This document shows positions 8,318-16,834 of a DNA stretch of 61,588 nt, one piece after another. Position 1 is the first letter of the stretch, and each line of letters begins with the position of its first letter. The position numbers and the translations under genes were made by a program. Under the pieces are notes generated by a model that ran no database searches, was not told the origin of the DNA, and saw only the letters and a program-made list of their open reading frames with translations. The DNA is from Chloroflexota bacterium. Lineage in GTDB: Bacteria > Chloroflexota > Dehalococcoidia > Lucifugimonadales > UBA3495. The DNA is taken from NCBI GenBank assembly GCA_028875655.1, contig JAPPCX010000062.1:1-61588 (forward strand). Direction: 5' to 3'.

Positions 8318-9532
8318 ATGATGAACCAGTTGAACCTCTTTTCCAACGCCGGAGTCCGGGCACTCGTGGCGGGTGCCTTGCTGCTGGCTCTGACTGCGAT
8401 TGCCTGCGGCGGGGCCGCGCCGGCAGCGCAAGCGGAGCCGATAACCGTGGAGGTTACACGCGTCGTCGAGCAACCCGGCCCGGAGGTCACCCGGGAAGTT
8501 CAGGTCGAAGTAACGAGAATTGTGGAACACCCGGGCGCCGAAGTCACGCGAGAAGTTCCGGTGGAAGTGACGCGGGTAGTACGAGAATTCGCGCCCAATG
8601 ATGATCCCGGCGAACTCATCATATACTCGGGGCGCAGCGAGTCGCTGGTTGATCCGATTATCCAGCAATTCAAAGGGGCGACCGGCATCGACGTGCGGGT
8701 GAAGTACGCCGGCACGGCGGCATTGGCGGCGACGCTGCTGGAAGAGGGCGCCAACTCGCCGGCCGACGTGTTTTACGCTCAAGACCCCGGCGGCCTGGCG
8801 GCAGTGTCGGAAATGATGACGGAACTGCCTACCGACATCATCGAGATGACGCCGGAATGGGCGCGTTCCGCCGAGGGCCACTGGGTGGGCGTAACCGGCC
8901 GGGCGCGGGTTGTGGTCTATGGCACTGACCAGCTGAGCGAAGATGACCTGCCGAACGACCTTTGGGGGTTCACCGAGCCGGAGTGGAAAGGTCGTGTGGG
9001 CTGGGCGCCCACCAACGGGTCATTCCAGGCTATGGTCACCGCGCTGCGAAGGGGATGGGGAGAGGAACGCGCTGAGGAATGGCTGCGAGCCATGATCGCC
9101 AACGACGTCAAGATTTACCCCAAGAACACGCCACAGGTAGCGGCGGCCGCCGCCGGCGAGATTGACGTGGGGCTGGTGAACCATTACTACCTGTACCGTT
9201 TCATTGCGGAGGAAGGTGAAGACTTCGCCGCGCGTAACGCTCACCTGCGGGGCGCTGGGCCGGGGTCAATCGTCCTGGTGTCCGGGGCCGGCATCCTTGA
9301 AACCGCTGACAACCCCGAGAACGCCGAGGCTTTCATCCGGTTCCTGCTCAGTTCGGTAGGACAGCAGTACTTCGCCGGCCAGACTTTTGAGTACCCCATG
9401 GTTGAGGGAGTGAGGCCGTCGGTGTTGCTGACCCCGCTGGCCGAGATCGAGCAGCCGGAGATCACGCTCGCGGATCTGAGCGACCTGGCCGGGACCCAGG
9501 CGTTACTGCAGAAAACGGGCGCGCTGCCGTAG
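8318..9532 (+). CDS. Extracellular solute-binding lipoprotein, iron(III)-type
   Basis: A 404-residue ABC-transporter binding protein. A hydrophobic signal peptide ends in the lipobox TAIAC with Cys30 as the lipid attachment site. Residues about 43-90 are a linker of repeated VEVTR/EVTRE units separated by Pro-Gly stretches. From about 98 a type 2 periplasmic-binding fold follows (LIIYSGRSESLVDPIIQQF), matching the iron(III)/thiamine-type family; VNHYYLYR near 285 resembles the tyrosine-rich iron site. It should sit outside the membrane and deliver ferric iron or a similar ligand. No permease or ATPase genes are adjacent, so it is an orphan here. GAGGT (8304-8308) is the ribosome binding site. 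Confidence 0.9.
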   Translation: MMNQLNLFSNAGVRALVAGALLLALTAIACGGAAPAAQAEPITVEVTRVVEQPGPEVTREVQVEVTRIVEHPGAEVTREVPVEVTRVVREFAPNDDPGELIIYSGRSESLVDPIIQQFKGATGIDVRVKYAGTAALAATLLEEGANSPADVFYAQDPGGLAAVSEMMTELPTDIIEMTPEWARSAEGHWVGVTGRARVVVYGTDQLSEDDLPNDLWGFTEPEWKGRVGWAPTNGSFQAMVTALRRGWGEERAEEWLRAMIANDVKIYPKNTPQVAAAAAGEIDVGLVNHYYLYRFIAEEGEDFAARNAHLRGAGPGSIVLVSGAGILETADNPENAEAFIRFLLSSVGQQYFAGQTFEYPMVEGVRPSVLLTPLAEIEQPEITLADLSDLAGTQALLQKTGALP

Positions 9533-9575
9533 CGATTCGCGTCGAGGCGTCGGGCTGTGTATAGTTAGCCCCGTC

Positions 9576-10838
9576 ATGCGGATACTCCACTTCTCCGACC
9601 TGCACATCGGCGTCGAAAACTACGGACGCACCGACCCGAGCACGGGGTTGTCCACGCGCCTCACCGATTTCCTGGAGGCGCTGGACGAGTTGGCGGAATA
9701 CGCCCTGGCCAACTCCGTGGACCTGGTATTGCTGGCCGGGGACGCCTACAAGGGGCGCGATCCGTCGCAGACGCACCAGCGGGAGTTCGCCCGCCGGCTG
9801 CGTCGCCTATCCGCCGCCGGCATCCCGACGTTCCTGCTGGTGGGCAACCACGACCTGCCGGCGGCATCCGGGCGGGCTCACGCCGTGGAGATATTCTCCA
9901 CGCTGGACGTGCCCAACGTGTACGTCGGGGCGAGTCTGAACAACCAGACCGTGCCCACGCCGGCCGGCCCGCTGCAAATCCTGTCGGTTCCCTGGCCGTC
10001 CCGAGGCGCGATGCTGGCGCGGGAAGAGTCTCGCGGGTTGACTATTGAGCAGATCAGGCAGGAAATCGAGCGGCGCCTGACCGCAGCCATCGCGGGGCGC
10101 GCCCAGGCGTTGAACTCCGACATTCCGGCGATCATGGCCGGCCACGTGACGGTCAACGGGGCGACGGTGGGCAGCGAGCGCTCCATGATGCTGGGCAACG
10201 ATCACGTGCTCAACGTGAGCGCGGTGCAGCAGCCGCAGCTTGAGTACGTGGCGTTGGGACACATCCACAAGCACCAGGTGCTGCGTCCGCCGGCAATGGA
10301 CGGATCGTCCAGCATCGGGCCGGCGGTGGCGTACTCCGGCAGCCTGCAGCGCGTGGACTTCTCCGAGGAGGCCGACGAAAAGGGGTTCTGCATCATTGAC
10401 ATCGACCCGAACGCGCCCCAGGGTCGCCGCCTCACCGACTTTCGTTTCGAGCGCATCGCCGCCCGCCCTTTCGTGACGGTTGACGCAACCGTGCCGGAGA
10501 ACGAGGGCAACCCGACGGAGTTTGTGGTACGCGCCATTGAGCGGCGGCCGGTGGCCGGGTCAATCGTCCGGCTGCGGCTGCGGCTGTCAGGGGAGCAGTC
10601 GGCCCGAGTGAGGGACGCCGACCTGCGGGCTGCGCTCTCGCCGGCCCACTACGTCGCCAGCATCGCCCGCGACCTGACCGACGAAACCCGCCGACGCCTG
10701 GACACGGAACCGAGCGACCTGCAACCGCTGACCGCCCTCCGCATGTACCTGGAAAACCAGGGCATCAGCCCGCAACGGCAGCAGATATTGCTGGAACGGG
10801 CGGAGGAGCTGCTGGCTTCTATCGAGGCAGGCGAGTAG
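9576..10838 (+). CDS. SbcD/Mre11-type DNA exonuclease subunit
   Basis: A 420-residue calcineurin-like metallophosphoesterase. The five phosphoesterase motifs are visible: DLH (D8, H10), GDAYK (D56), GNHD (90-93), GHVTVNG near 188 and LGHIHKH near 225. A C-terminal capping region follows, as in SbcD/Mre11, which pairs with the SbcC/Rad50 ATPase to open hairpins and process double-strand breaks. No sbcC gene is adjacent, which is unusual because the two are normally one operon. A TATAGT 10 bases before the ATG suggests a very short leader. Confidence 0.85.
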   Translation: MRILHFSDLHIGVENYGRTDPSTGLSTRLTDFLEALDELAEYALANSVDLVLLAGDAYKGRDPSQTHQREFARRLRRLSAAGIPTFLLVGNHDLPAASGRAHAVEIFSTLDVPNVYVGASLNNQTVPTPAGPLQILSVPWPSRGAMLAREESRGLTIEQIRQEIERRLTAAIAGRAQALNSDIPAIMAGHVTVNGATVGSERSMMLGNDHVLNVSAVQQPQLEYVALGHIHKHQVLRPPAMDGSSSIGPAVAYSGSLQRVDFSEEADEKGFCIIDIDPNAPQGRRLTDFRFERIAARPFVTVDATVPENEGNPTEFVVRAIERRPVAGSIVRLRLRLSGEQSARVRDADLRAALSPAHYVASIARDLTDETRRRLDTEPSDLQPLTALRMYLENQGISPQRQQILLERAEELLASIEAGE

Positions 10839-10847
10839 CGGTGCCTT

Positions 10848-10876
10848 TTGGATTCGCGCGCTGCCGGGCGTATAAT
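10848..10876 (+). promoter_or_regulatory. Sigma-70 type promoter for the Uma2-P1 peptidase-DUF2520 operon
   Basis: TTGGAT (10848-10853), 17 bases, perfect TATAAT (10871-10876). The predicted start near 10883 gives a leader of about 24 bases to the ATG at 10907. Confidence 0.75.
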
Positions 10877-10906
10877 GCGGGCGTTACCCATCCTGAGAGG
10901 CGTGCC

Positions 10907-11608
10907 ATGACCACCAAGCCAGTTGTGTCCAAGTCGGGACCGGCGGAGCCGGCTGGTCGGTTCCCGGAGTTTCCGCCCAGGGACGATATGCAGAACGCCC
11001 TTCACCTCGATGACCAAGGCCACCAGGCAGCGCTGCGCCGGCATCTGGGCAACCCCGACACCACCGTGGTCATAGGCGAGGTTCCCATCGGCTGGAACAT
11101 CCATACCCGGCGCGAGGTGATACGGGTTCCCGACCTGCTGATCGCCTTCAACGTTGACCGGGCGTTGGTAGTTGCGGAGATGGGCTACTCCATCGACGAA
11201 CACGGCAAGGCTCCCGATTTCGCGCTGGAGCTGGCGTCGCCCAACACGGCGCGCAACGACGAAAGGGGCAAGCGGATTGACTACGCCAACTTCGGGGTGC
11301 GGGAATACTGGCGGTTCGACGCGTCGGGCGGCCGGTGGTATCAACAGCCGTTGGCCGGGGACGTGCTGGTGGGCACGGAGTACCGGCCCGTTGAGATTCA
11401 CCGGGTGGACGACAACCGCCACTGGGGACACAGCGAGGTTCTGAACCTGGACGTGTGCTGGGAGGACGGGGAGATGCGCTTTTACGATCCGGCGGCCGGG
11501 CGTTACCTGCTTACCTTTGACGACGAGGCTGATGGCCGTCTTGCCGCGGAAGAACGCATCCGGCAGCTGGAAGCGGAAAACCGGCGGTTGCGGAACCCGC
11601 AGCCCTAG
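10907..11608 (+). CDS. Uma2 family PD-(D/E)XK endonuclease-like protein
   Basis: A 233-residue protein with the Uma2 (DUF820) signature: VPDLLIAFN gives the catalytic Asp, ALELASPNTARND the Glu strand, and the segment YANFGVREYWRFD follows. The C-terminus ends in a short charged coiled coil (ERIRQLEAENRRL). Uma2 proteins have a restriction-endonuclease fold and are abundant in cyanobacteria and Chloroflexota, but their target is unknown. GAGAGG (10895-10900) and the upstream promoter support ATG 10907 over the in-frame GTG at 10841. Confidence 0.85.
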   Translation: MTTKPVVSKSGPAEPAGRFPEFPPRDDMQNALHLDDQGHQAALRRHLGNPDTTVVIGEVPIGWNIHTRREVIRVPDLLIAFNVDRALVVAEMGYSIDEHGKAPDFALELASPNTARNDERGKRIDYANFGVREYWRFDASGGRWYQQPLAGDVLVGTEYRPVEIHRVDDNRHWGHSEVLNLDVCWEDGEMRFYDPAAGRYLLTFDDEADGRLAAEERIRQLEAENRRLRNPQP

Positions 11609-11621
11609 ATCGACCCCGCCG

Positions 11622-12614
11622 ATGAGGCACTCCCGTCCTGCCGGAACCATCACCGCCGTTCCCGGCATCACTGCCGGGCATTGGACGGATGCCGACTCCG
11701 CCACCGGCTGCACGGTCGTGCTGTGCGGGGATACTGCCGTCGGCGGCACCGCCGTGCGCGGCGGATCGCCGGGCACCCGTGAAACCGACCTGCTGGATCC
11801 CATGCGACGGGTGGACCGGGTTCACGCCATCCTGCTGAGCGGCGGCAGCGCGTTCGGGCTGGCGGCGGCCGACGGCGTGCAGCGATGGCTGGAGGAACGG
11901 GGCATCGGTTTTGAGACTCCGCACGGGCGCGTACCCATTGTTCCGGCGGCCATCCTGTACGACCTGGGCGTGGGCCGAGCCGACGTGCGGCCCAACGCGA
12001 CGGCGGGTCGCGCCGCTGCCTACGCCGCCAGCGATGCGCCGCTGGCATCCGGCTCGGTGGGGGCGGGAACCGGGGCGACGGTTGCCAAGGGGCTGGGGCC
12101 GGCCGGCCTAGTCAAAGGGGGCATCGGTTCGGCGTACTGCACGCTGCCCAACGGCATCTCGGTGGGCGCGGCCGTCGCCGTCAACGCCTGGGGCGGCATC
12201 CACGACCACCGCGACGGCAGCCTGATCGCCGGTCCGCGGCGCGACGACGGGACGATGGCCGATCCCATAGGGGTCATCCTCGATGGCGAATACCCGCCCA
12301 GCGAGCCGTCGATGACCAACACCACCATCGGCGTCGTCGCCACGGACGCCGGCCTGGACAAGGCGCAGGCCAACTTCGTGGCGTCGTCCGCCCACGACGG
12401 CCTCGCGCTGACCATCCGCCCGTGCCACACCACGAGCGACGGCGACACCCTGTTCTGCGTGGCGACGGGCCGCAACCCGACACCGGTGAACCTGACCGCC
12501 ATCGTCGCGGCGGCAACTCACGTCGTCGCGCTGGCGGTAATCGACGCGGTGCGGTCGGCTACCGGGCTGGCGGGGATACGGTCAGTCAGGGAGTTGAATC
12601 ATGGCATCAGCTGA
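11622..12614 (+). CDS. P1 family (DmpA/BapA-type) peptidase
   Basis: A 330-residue Ntn-type hydrolase of the L-aminopeptidase DmpA family. Diagnostic segments are TAVPGITAGHW at the N-terminus, LLSGGSAFGLAAADGV, VGAGTGATVAKGL and the TNTTIGVVATDA block, around which family members cut themselves to create the N-terminal nucleophile. Members remove N-terminal residues or beta-amino acids from peptides. The ATG at 11622 is chosen because the family begins there; the frame upstream overlaps the Uma2 gene. Its stop overlaps the next start by 14 bases, so the two are probably translated together. Confidence 0.9.
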   Translation: MRHSRPAGTITAVPGITAGHWTDADSATGCTVVLCGDTAVGGTAVRGGSPGTRETDLLDPMRRVDRVHAILLSGGSAFGLAAADGVQRWLEERGIGFETPHGRVPIVPAAILYDLGVGRADVRPNATAGRAAAYAASDAPLASGSVGAGTGATVAKGLGPAGLVKGGIGSAYCTLPNGISVGAAVAVNAWGGIHDHRDGSLIAGPRRDDGTMADPIGVILDGEYPPSEPSMTNTTIGVVATDAGLDKAQANFVASSAHDGLALTIRPCHTTSDGDTLFCVATGRNPTPVNLTAIVAAATHVVALAVIDAVRSATGLAGIRSVRELNHGIS

Positions 12615-13479
12615 CACCGTCCGCATCGGCTTCGTGGGCGCCGGCACGCTGGGCCGCGGGTTGGCGCTGGCGCTGGACGGCGTGGGCTGCAACGTGGTTG
12701 CCGTATCCAGCCGCACGCGGGCGAGCGCGGAATGGCTGGCGGAGCGCATCGACGGCTGTATCGCGCTGGATACGGCGCAGGACTTGGCCGACGTATGCGA
12801 TCTGGTGTTTATCACCACGCCTGATGGGGCCATAGCGGAGGTGGCGGCGTCGGTGAACTGGCGCGCCGGCCAGGGCGTTGCCCATTGCTGCGGCGCGGCG
12901 TCTGTGGAGCTGCTGGACGCGGCGTCCAGCGCCGGCGCGTCGGTGGGTGCGATGCACCCCTTCCAGACTTTCGCAGCGCTGAGCGATCCCACCGAGGCGG
13001 CCCGTCGGCTGTCCGGCGTGACCTTTGCGGTGTCCGCCACCGGCTGGCTGGTCGATTACCTGCCGTCCCTGGCCGAGCGGCTGGACGGACGGGCCATAAT
13101 CATCCCCGACGAATTGCGTCCGTTGTACCACGCCAGCGCGGTGCTGGCCTGCGGGTACGTGGGCACGCTGCTGGACGCGGCCATCGGCCTGTGGACGCGG
13201 ATGGGATACACCGAGGAGGATGGAGTGAGAGCCGTTGCGCCGTTGACTCGCGCCACTGTGGAGGCCATCGCCGCCGCCGGACCCGTAAACGCCGTAACCG
13301 GCCCGGCAGTGCGCGGCGACGCCGACACCATCGCCGCGCACCTGGCGCTGTTGTCCGAGCGCGCGCCCGAGTTGGTTGCGCTGTACCGGGAGTTGACGTT
13401 AGCATCCATCCCGTTGGCGCGGGCGAAGGGGGTTGGAGATGTGGAGTTGGCGGCGCTCACGTCCCTCGCCCCGCGGTGA
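12601..13479 (+). CDS. Rossmann-fold protein with DUF2520 domain
   Basis: A 292-residue protein: an N-terminal NAD(P)-binding Rossmann domain (RIGFVGAGTLGRGLALAL, 8-25) like those of F420-dependent NADP reductases and pyrroline-5-carboxylate reductase, followed by an all-helical DUF2520 domain. The motif AMHPFQTF near 118 is characteristic of DUF2520. Members are predicted oxidoreductases; some sit next to panB/panC genes, and panB is 3 kb downstream here. The ATG lies within the end of the P1 peptidase gene, indicating an operon. Confidence 0.85.
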   Translation: MASADTVRIGFVGAGTLGRGLALALDGVGCNVVAVSSRTRASAEWLAERIDGCIALDTAQDLADVCDLVFITTPDGAIAEVAASVNWRAGQGVAHCCGAASVELLDAASSAGASVGAMHPFQTFAALSDPTEAARRLSGVTFAVSATGWLVDYLPSLAERLDGRAIIIPDELRPLYHASAVLACGYVGTLLDAAIGLWTRMGYTEEDGVRAVAPLTRATVEAIAAAGPVNAVTGPAVRGDADTIAAHLALLSERAPELVALYRELTLASIPLARAKGVGDVELAALTSLAPR

Positions 13480-13486
13480 GGCCGGT

Positions 13487-13942
13487 TCAGCGCTGGCCGG
13501 CGAGGGTTGCGATTGCCACCATGGCGCGCTCTTGCGAGGATGCAGTGTTGAAGTCGATGGTGGCCTGTTCCGCAGCGTCAATCCAGGTAATGACCTGGTT
13601 CTGGGCAAAGGTGACGGTCGCACCGGGGTTGTAGTCCGCTTGCTCACGCTCTTTCTTGATGATGCCGATTACGTAGGCAAAATTTTGGACCGGTGAGCTG
13701 AAGAAATGGGCCCAACCGTGCAGCGGGTTCTCGGCGCGAAAATGGCGGAGCGACCGGTAGGTTGCAATCCAGCGGGATTCGTTGGCCGGCGTCCTGGGGC
13801 CTACGATAAGGTCGGCGTTGCTGGCTGCCAGAGCGTGAAACATTGCGTAGTAGGCGGTGCTGACGGCCCGACGCAACGCAGCCTGGGTGGGTTGGCCGCT
13901 GACGAGGAGGCGGCTGGCATTGATGAGTTCTAGCCAATCCAT
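13487..13942 (-). CDS. HEPN-domain protein, possible toxin of a two-gene module
   Basis: A 151-residue helical protein. RRAVSTAYYAMFHALA near its N-terminus is the YxxFH helix typical of HEPN-like proteins, many of which are RNases in toxin-antitoxin or abortive-infection modules. ATG 13942 lies inside the 3' end of the upstream minus-strand gene (overlap of 13 bases), so both are one transcript. No clear late Rx4-6H RNase motif can be fixed by eye. It could equally be a non-catalytic HEPN scaffold. Confidence 0.65.
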   Translation of the reverse strand: MDWLELINASRLLVSGQPTQAALRRAVSTAYYAMFHALAASNADLIVGPRTPANESRWIATYRSLRHFRAENPLHGWAHFFSSPVQNFAYVIGIIKKEREQADYNPGATVTFAQNQVITWIDAAEQATIDFNTASSQERAMVAIATLAGQR

Positions 13943-14241
13943 GGAGCGCCAAATTCCCCGGTGTCGCACTGGGGGATGTAGGAAATGGACGGGAGGGCGT
14001 GAATGCCGGCGTCGAGCATTGCCCGGTGAAGGTAGGGGAGGTAGGAGTTAATCCGGGGAATGTCCAAGCTGTCGGGAAGGCCGTCGTAAATAATCCAGAC
14101 GTCGAGGAAGGGGACGCCGTCGAAGTCCTCGGTGGGCTTGGTCCACACCTCCCGGTAGGGCAATCTGCCCTGGTGATGGTCGTCCAGGGTTGCCAGGATG
14201 ATGCTTTTGGCCTGTTCGGCCTGTTCGGCTGTGATGGTCAT
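13930..14241 (-). CDS. Small protein paired with the HEPN protein
   Basis: A 103-residue acidic protein, first gene of the minus-strand pair. The N-terminal third is helical (TITAEQAEQAKSIILATL). A strand FLDVWIIYDG with two aspartates and a helix AMLDAGIHALPSISYI follow. In HEPN modules the partner is often a minimal nucleotidyltransferase; the expected GS...DxD signature is absent, so I do not assign that function. The genetic arrangement (short partner first, overlapping stop and start) is that of an antitoxin-toxin pair. Confidence 0.55.
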   Translation of the reverse strand: MTITAEQAEQAKSIILATLDDHHQGRLPYREVWTKPTEDFDGVPFLDVWIIYDGLPDSLDIPRINSYLPYLHRAMLDAGIHALPSISYIPQCDTGEFGAPWIG

Positions 14242-14403
14242 GGTATGCTCCGTCGGGCGCGGGTAGCACGTAGAGTACAGAGGGTATAATCATATCAGGG
14301 CGATATTCGCTCGTATCGGCCCTACCATAGCCTGGGCCAAAGGCGTAGCCGACGCTGAACTCGCCGCGTTGAACTCCATTTTAATGCCATAGGAGGCTCT
14401 ATT

Positions 14404-14685
14404 GTGTCCGACAATCTCAGTACGCAATCTCTCGTTGATTTCTCAAAATCGCTCCTCTCGACACTCTCCAATGACCCGGCATAGTTTCTTTACGACGCCC
14501 TTGACCAAGCGGAGCCTTTGGGGCGGCGGTTGAAGCCGTGGGACGAACTGGATGAAGGACAGCGATCTACCATCGTTCGGCACGTAAACGATATGTCATC
14601 ATGGCAAACGGAGGGAAAAGTAGAACCTGCGGATGCCGACCTGCGGTTTGAGAATCATCCCGAGCTTCGGGAATTGCTGGCCTGA
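14404..14685 (+). pseudogene. Small gene interrupted by one in-frame amber codon
   Basis: A perfect AGGAGG (14391-14396) stands seven bases before GTG 14404. The frame runs 26 codons (ending LSNDPA) to TAG at 14482-14484, then continues in the same frame for 66 codons to TGA at 14683. The second part (FLYDALDQAEPLG...HPELRELLA) is a sensible, charged helical sequence. One change (TGG to TAG) would explain it. It is a recently broken gene, a read-through case or a sequencing error. No family is recognised. A hairpin with a T-run follows, as expected for a once-functional unit. Confidence 0.55.
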
Positions 14686-14714
14686 ACCGGCAAGCCAAGG
14701 AGCGCATCAGAAAG

Positions 14715-14744
14715 CGGAGGTTGTCAGAACAGGGCCTCCGTTTT
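14715..14744 (+). terminator. Likely rho-independent terminator
   Basis: CGGAGG (14715-14720) and CCTCCG (14735-14740) pair and are followed by TTTT, 30 bases after the stop of the amber-interrupted gene. The 14-base loop is long, so confidence is moderate. Confidence 0.5.
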
Positions 14745-14918
14745 CATTGCTGCCGCGCTCTCTATAGTTAGCCAAACGGCGATGGCAGGCTGCTATCCAG
14801 CATTGGCAGTACGGGGTCAAGTTGCTAAGATGGCCGCTGAGCGCGTACTGACTTAATTCGGAAACCTCACTGAGAATGCCGGCTCAGTGTGCGTAATCCC
14901 CCACGCCGAGTTGCAACA

Positions 14919-15827
14919 ATGGCGTTACCCCCACAACGGGCTTTTCTGCGGCCAATTTTGGAAATCACGGCCAAAGCGGAAATGCGGCTGTCCTACAAAG
15001 AAATCCTCGCTGAATTAATACCACTGCTGTCATTGAACGATGATGATCTGCAAGAGCGAACGCCGCACGGGGCCTTGCGGGTTGAGAAGCATACGCGCTA
15101 CTCGATGCACCTGCTGAAACGCGGCGGGCTGCTGGATGCCCCATCGCAAGGCTCGGAACGGGGCCGCTACCGGATTACCGAGCAAGGCCACCGGTATCTC
15201 TCCGAACATCCCGACGCCTTGGATCCGGCCCAACTCAATATGCTGGCGGCAAAGCAGGAACCGTCGGGGGATTCGTCGGCCCTTGCCGGAGCAATTCCAA
15301 CCGCCGGCGACATCTCGCCCGATGAGCAGATTGAAGTGACCTATGAGCAGTTGCGCAACAAACTGGCCGATGAGTTGCTGGAAATCGTAAAAGCCGTATC
15401 GCCCGAACGCTTTGAGGATTTGGTCGTTGATCTGCTGGTCAAAATAGGCTATGGCCGTGGGCGGAGAGTGGGACGCACTGGCGACGGCGGCATTGACGGC
15501 ATCGTGACCCAGGACCGGTTGGGCTTTGAAAAGGTTTACGTCCAAGCCAAGCGATGGGACACCGCCCAAGTCGGCGAGCCGGAAATCCGCAAATTCTCTG
15601 GCAGCCTTGACCCTCATGGCGCAACCAGAGGGGTATTCATCACCACTTCTCGTTTCAGTGAACCCGCAAAGCGAACCGCTGATTACGCCGCGCGCAACAA
15701 CAAAATCATCCTGCTGATTGATGGGCCGAAGCTGGCCAGACTGATGATCGAGTACGGCGTCGGAGTGGTTACTCAAACCGTGTATGAAATCAAAGAGATT
15801 GACGAGAACTATTTCACCGACGGCTGA
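14919..15827 (+). CDS. mrr: Mrr-type restriction endonuclease
   Basis: A 302-residue protein with the two-domain Mrr layout. The N-terminal winged-helix DNA-binding domain (about 1-100) includes GGLLDAPSQGSERGRYRITEQG. The C-terminal PD-(D/E)XK nuclease starts at about 160 (PERFEDLVVDLLVKIGYG), with the catalytic core GDGGIDGIV...YVQAKRW (Asp, then Gln-x-Lys) and the late GVFITTSRFS strand. Mrr cuts DNA with foreign methylation marks. ATG 14919 is preferred; GTG 14889 would add ten residues. It stands alone after a promoter-less 230-base gap. Other methyltransferases in this window could in principle create marks that Mrr attacks. Confidence 0.88.
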   Translation: MALPPQRAFLRPILEITAKAEMRLSYKEILAELIPLLSLNDDDLQERTPHGALRVEKHTRYSMHLLKRGGLLDAPSQGSERGRYRITEQGHRYLSEHPDALDPAQLNMLAAKQEPSGDSSALAGAIPTAGDISPDEQIEVTYEQLRNKLADELLEIVKAVSPERFEDLVVDLLVKIGYGRGRRVGRTGDGGIDGIVTQDRLGFEKVYVQAKRWDTAQVGEPEIRKFSGSLDPHGATRGVFITTSRFSEPAKRTADYAARNNKIILLIDGPKLARLMIEYGVGVVTQTVYEIKEIDENYFTDG

Positions 15828-15885
15828 CCGCCTCACCAGTCACTCTTTACCCAACCTTCAACCAGTCGCCGCCGGCGGGTTGGGC

Positions 15886-15894
15886 TGATACAAT
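15886..15894 (+). promoter_or_regulatory. Extended -10 promoter, nearly leaderless, for panB
   Basis: TGATACAAT (TGn followed by TACAAT at 15889-15894) ends nine bases before the ATG at 15904, predicting a leader of only about three bases. No -35 box or ribosome binding site is visible. Confidence 0.45.
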
Positions 15895-15903
15895 CGCCCC
15901 ACT

Positions 15904-16737
15904 ATGGCGACTACCATCCGCAAACTGGCCCAGATGAAGCGGGACGGGGAGAAGATCCCCATGGTCACCGCTTACGACTATACCGCCGCTCGCATCGCCG
16001 ACGCCGCCGGCATTCCCATCATCCTGGTGGGGGACAGCCTGGGCATGGTGGTGCTGGGCTACGACTCCACCATACCGGTCACCATGGACGACATGGTGCG
16101 CCACACCCGCATGGTGAGTCGCGGCGCGTCCGAGGCATTGATCGTTGCCGACCTGCCCTTCATGGCCTACCAGGTCGATGCCAACGAGGCCATGCGCAAC
16201 GCCGGCCGGCTGATGCAGGAGGGCGGCGCACACACGGTCAAGATGGAGGGCGGCGTCGCCATCGCCGACACCGTGCGTCGCATCGTGGATGCCGGCGCTC
16301 CAGTCATGGGACACATCGGCCTCACCCCGCAGTCGGTGAACGCGCTGGGCGGCTACCGGGTGCAGGGACGCACCCGCGCCACGGCCCGGCGCCTGCTGGA
16401 CGACGCGGTGGCCTTGCAGGACGCGGGCGCGTACTCGGTGGTGCTGGAATGCGTGCCCAGCCAGTTGGCGAAGGTGATCACCGAACGTCTCACCATACCC
16501 ACCATCGGCATCGGCGCCGGCCCCGATTGCGACGGGCAGGTGCAGGTGTTCCACGACATGCTGGGGTTGTTCTCCGACTTTCTGCCCAAGCACGCCCGGC
16601 GCTACGCCACGCTGTCCGACGACATAACCGCCGCATTTCGGCAGTACGCCGAGGATGTCCGCGCCGGGGATTTCCCCGCCGAGTCCGAAAGCTTTACCAT
16701 GAACGAAGCCGTGCTGTCCGATTTGCTGGATGGCTAG
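15904..16737 (+). CDS. panB: 3-methyl-2-oxobutanoate hydroxymethyltransferase
   Basis: A 277-residue TIM-barrel enzyme, the normal PanB length. It transfers a hydroxymethyl group from 5,10-methylenetetrahydrofolate to 2-oxoisovalerate, the first step of pantothenate (coenzyme A) synthesis. Family motifs are [25 protein letters not shown] (metal-binding Asp), [14 protein letters not shown] and [13 protein letters not shown]. No panC or panD is adjacent. Confidence 0.97.
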   Translation: MATTIRKLAQMKRDGEKIPMVTAYDYTAARIADAAGIPIILVGDSLGMVVLGYDSTIPVTMDDMVRHTRMVSRGASEALIVADLPFMAYQVDANEAMRNAGRLMQEGGAHTVKMEGGVAIADTVRRIVDAGAPVMGHIGLTPQSVNALGGYRVQGRTRATARRLLDDAVALQDAGAYSVVLECVPSQLAKVITERLTIPTIGIGAGPDCDGQVQVFHDMLGLFSDFLPKHARRYATLSDDITAAFRQYAEDVRAGDFPAESESFTMNEAVLSDLLDG

Positions 16738-16834
16738 GTAGTGGACGGAAATTGCTATAATCACAATCATAGCCGCCGCCATAACCGTCGGCATCGCGCT
16801 CCCGCTCGCGTTCGGAGCAGTGGAGGGAACTAAC

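Noticed and set aside
14260-14403. Short coding frame before the amber-interrupted gene
   Set aside because: It has no usable start codon and no recognisable sequence, so the 160-base gap is left unassigned.
16756-16761. TATAAT as promoter for the small gene and SDR
   Set aside because: No -35 box at a proper distance, and the bases also fall within a coding-like hydrophobic frame, so I did not list it as a promoter.
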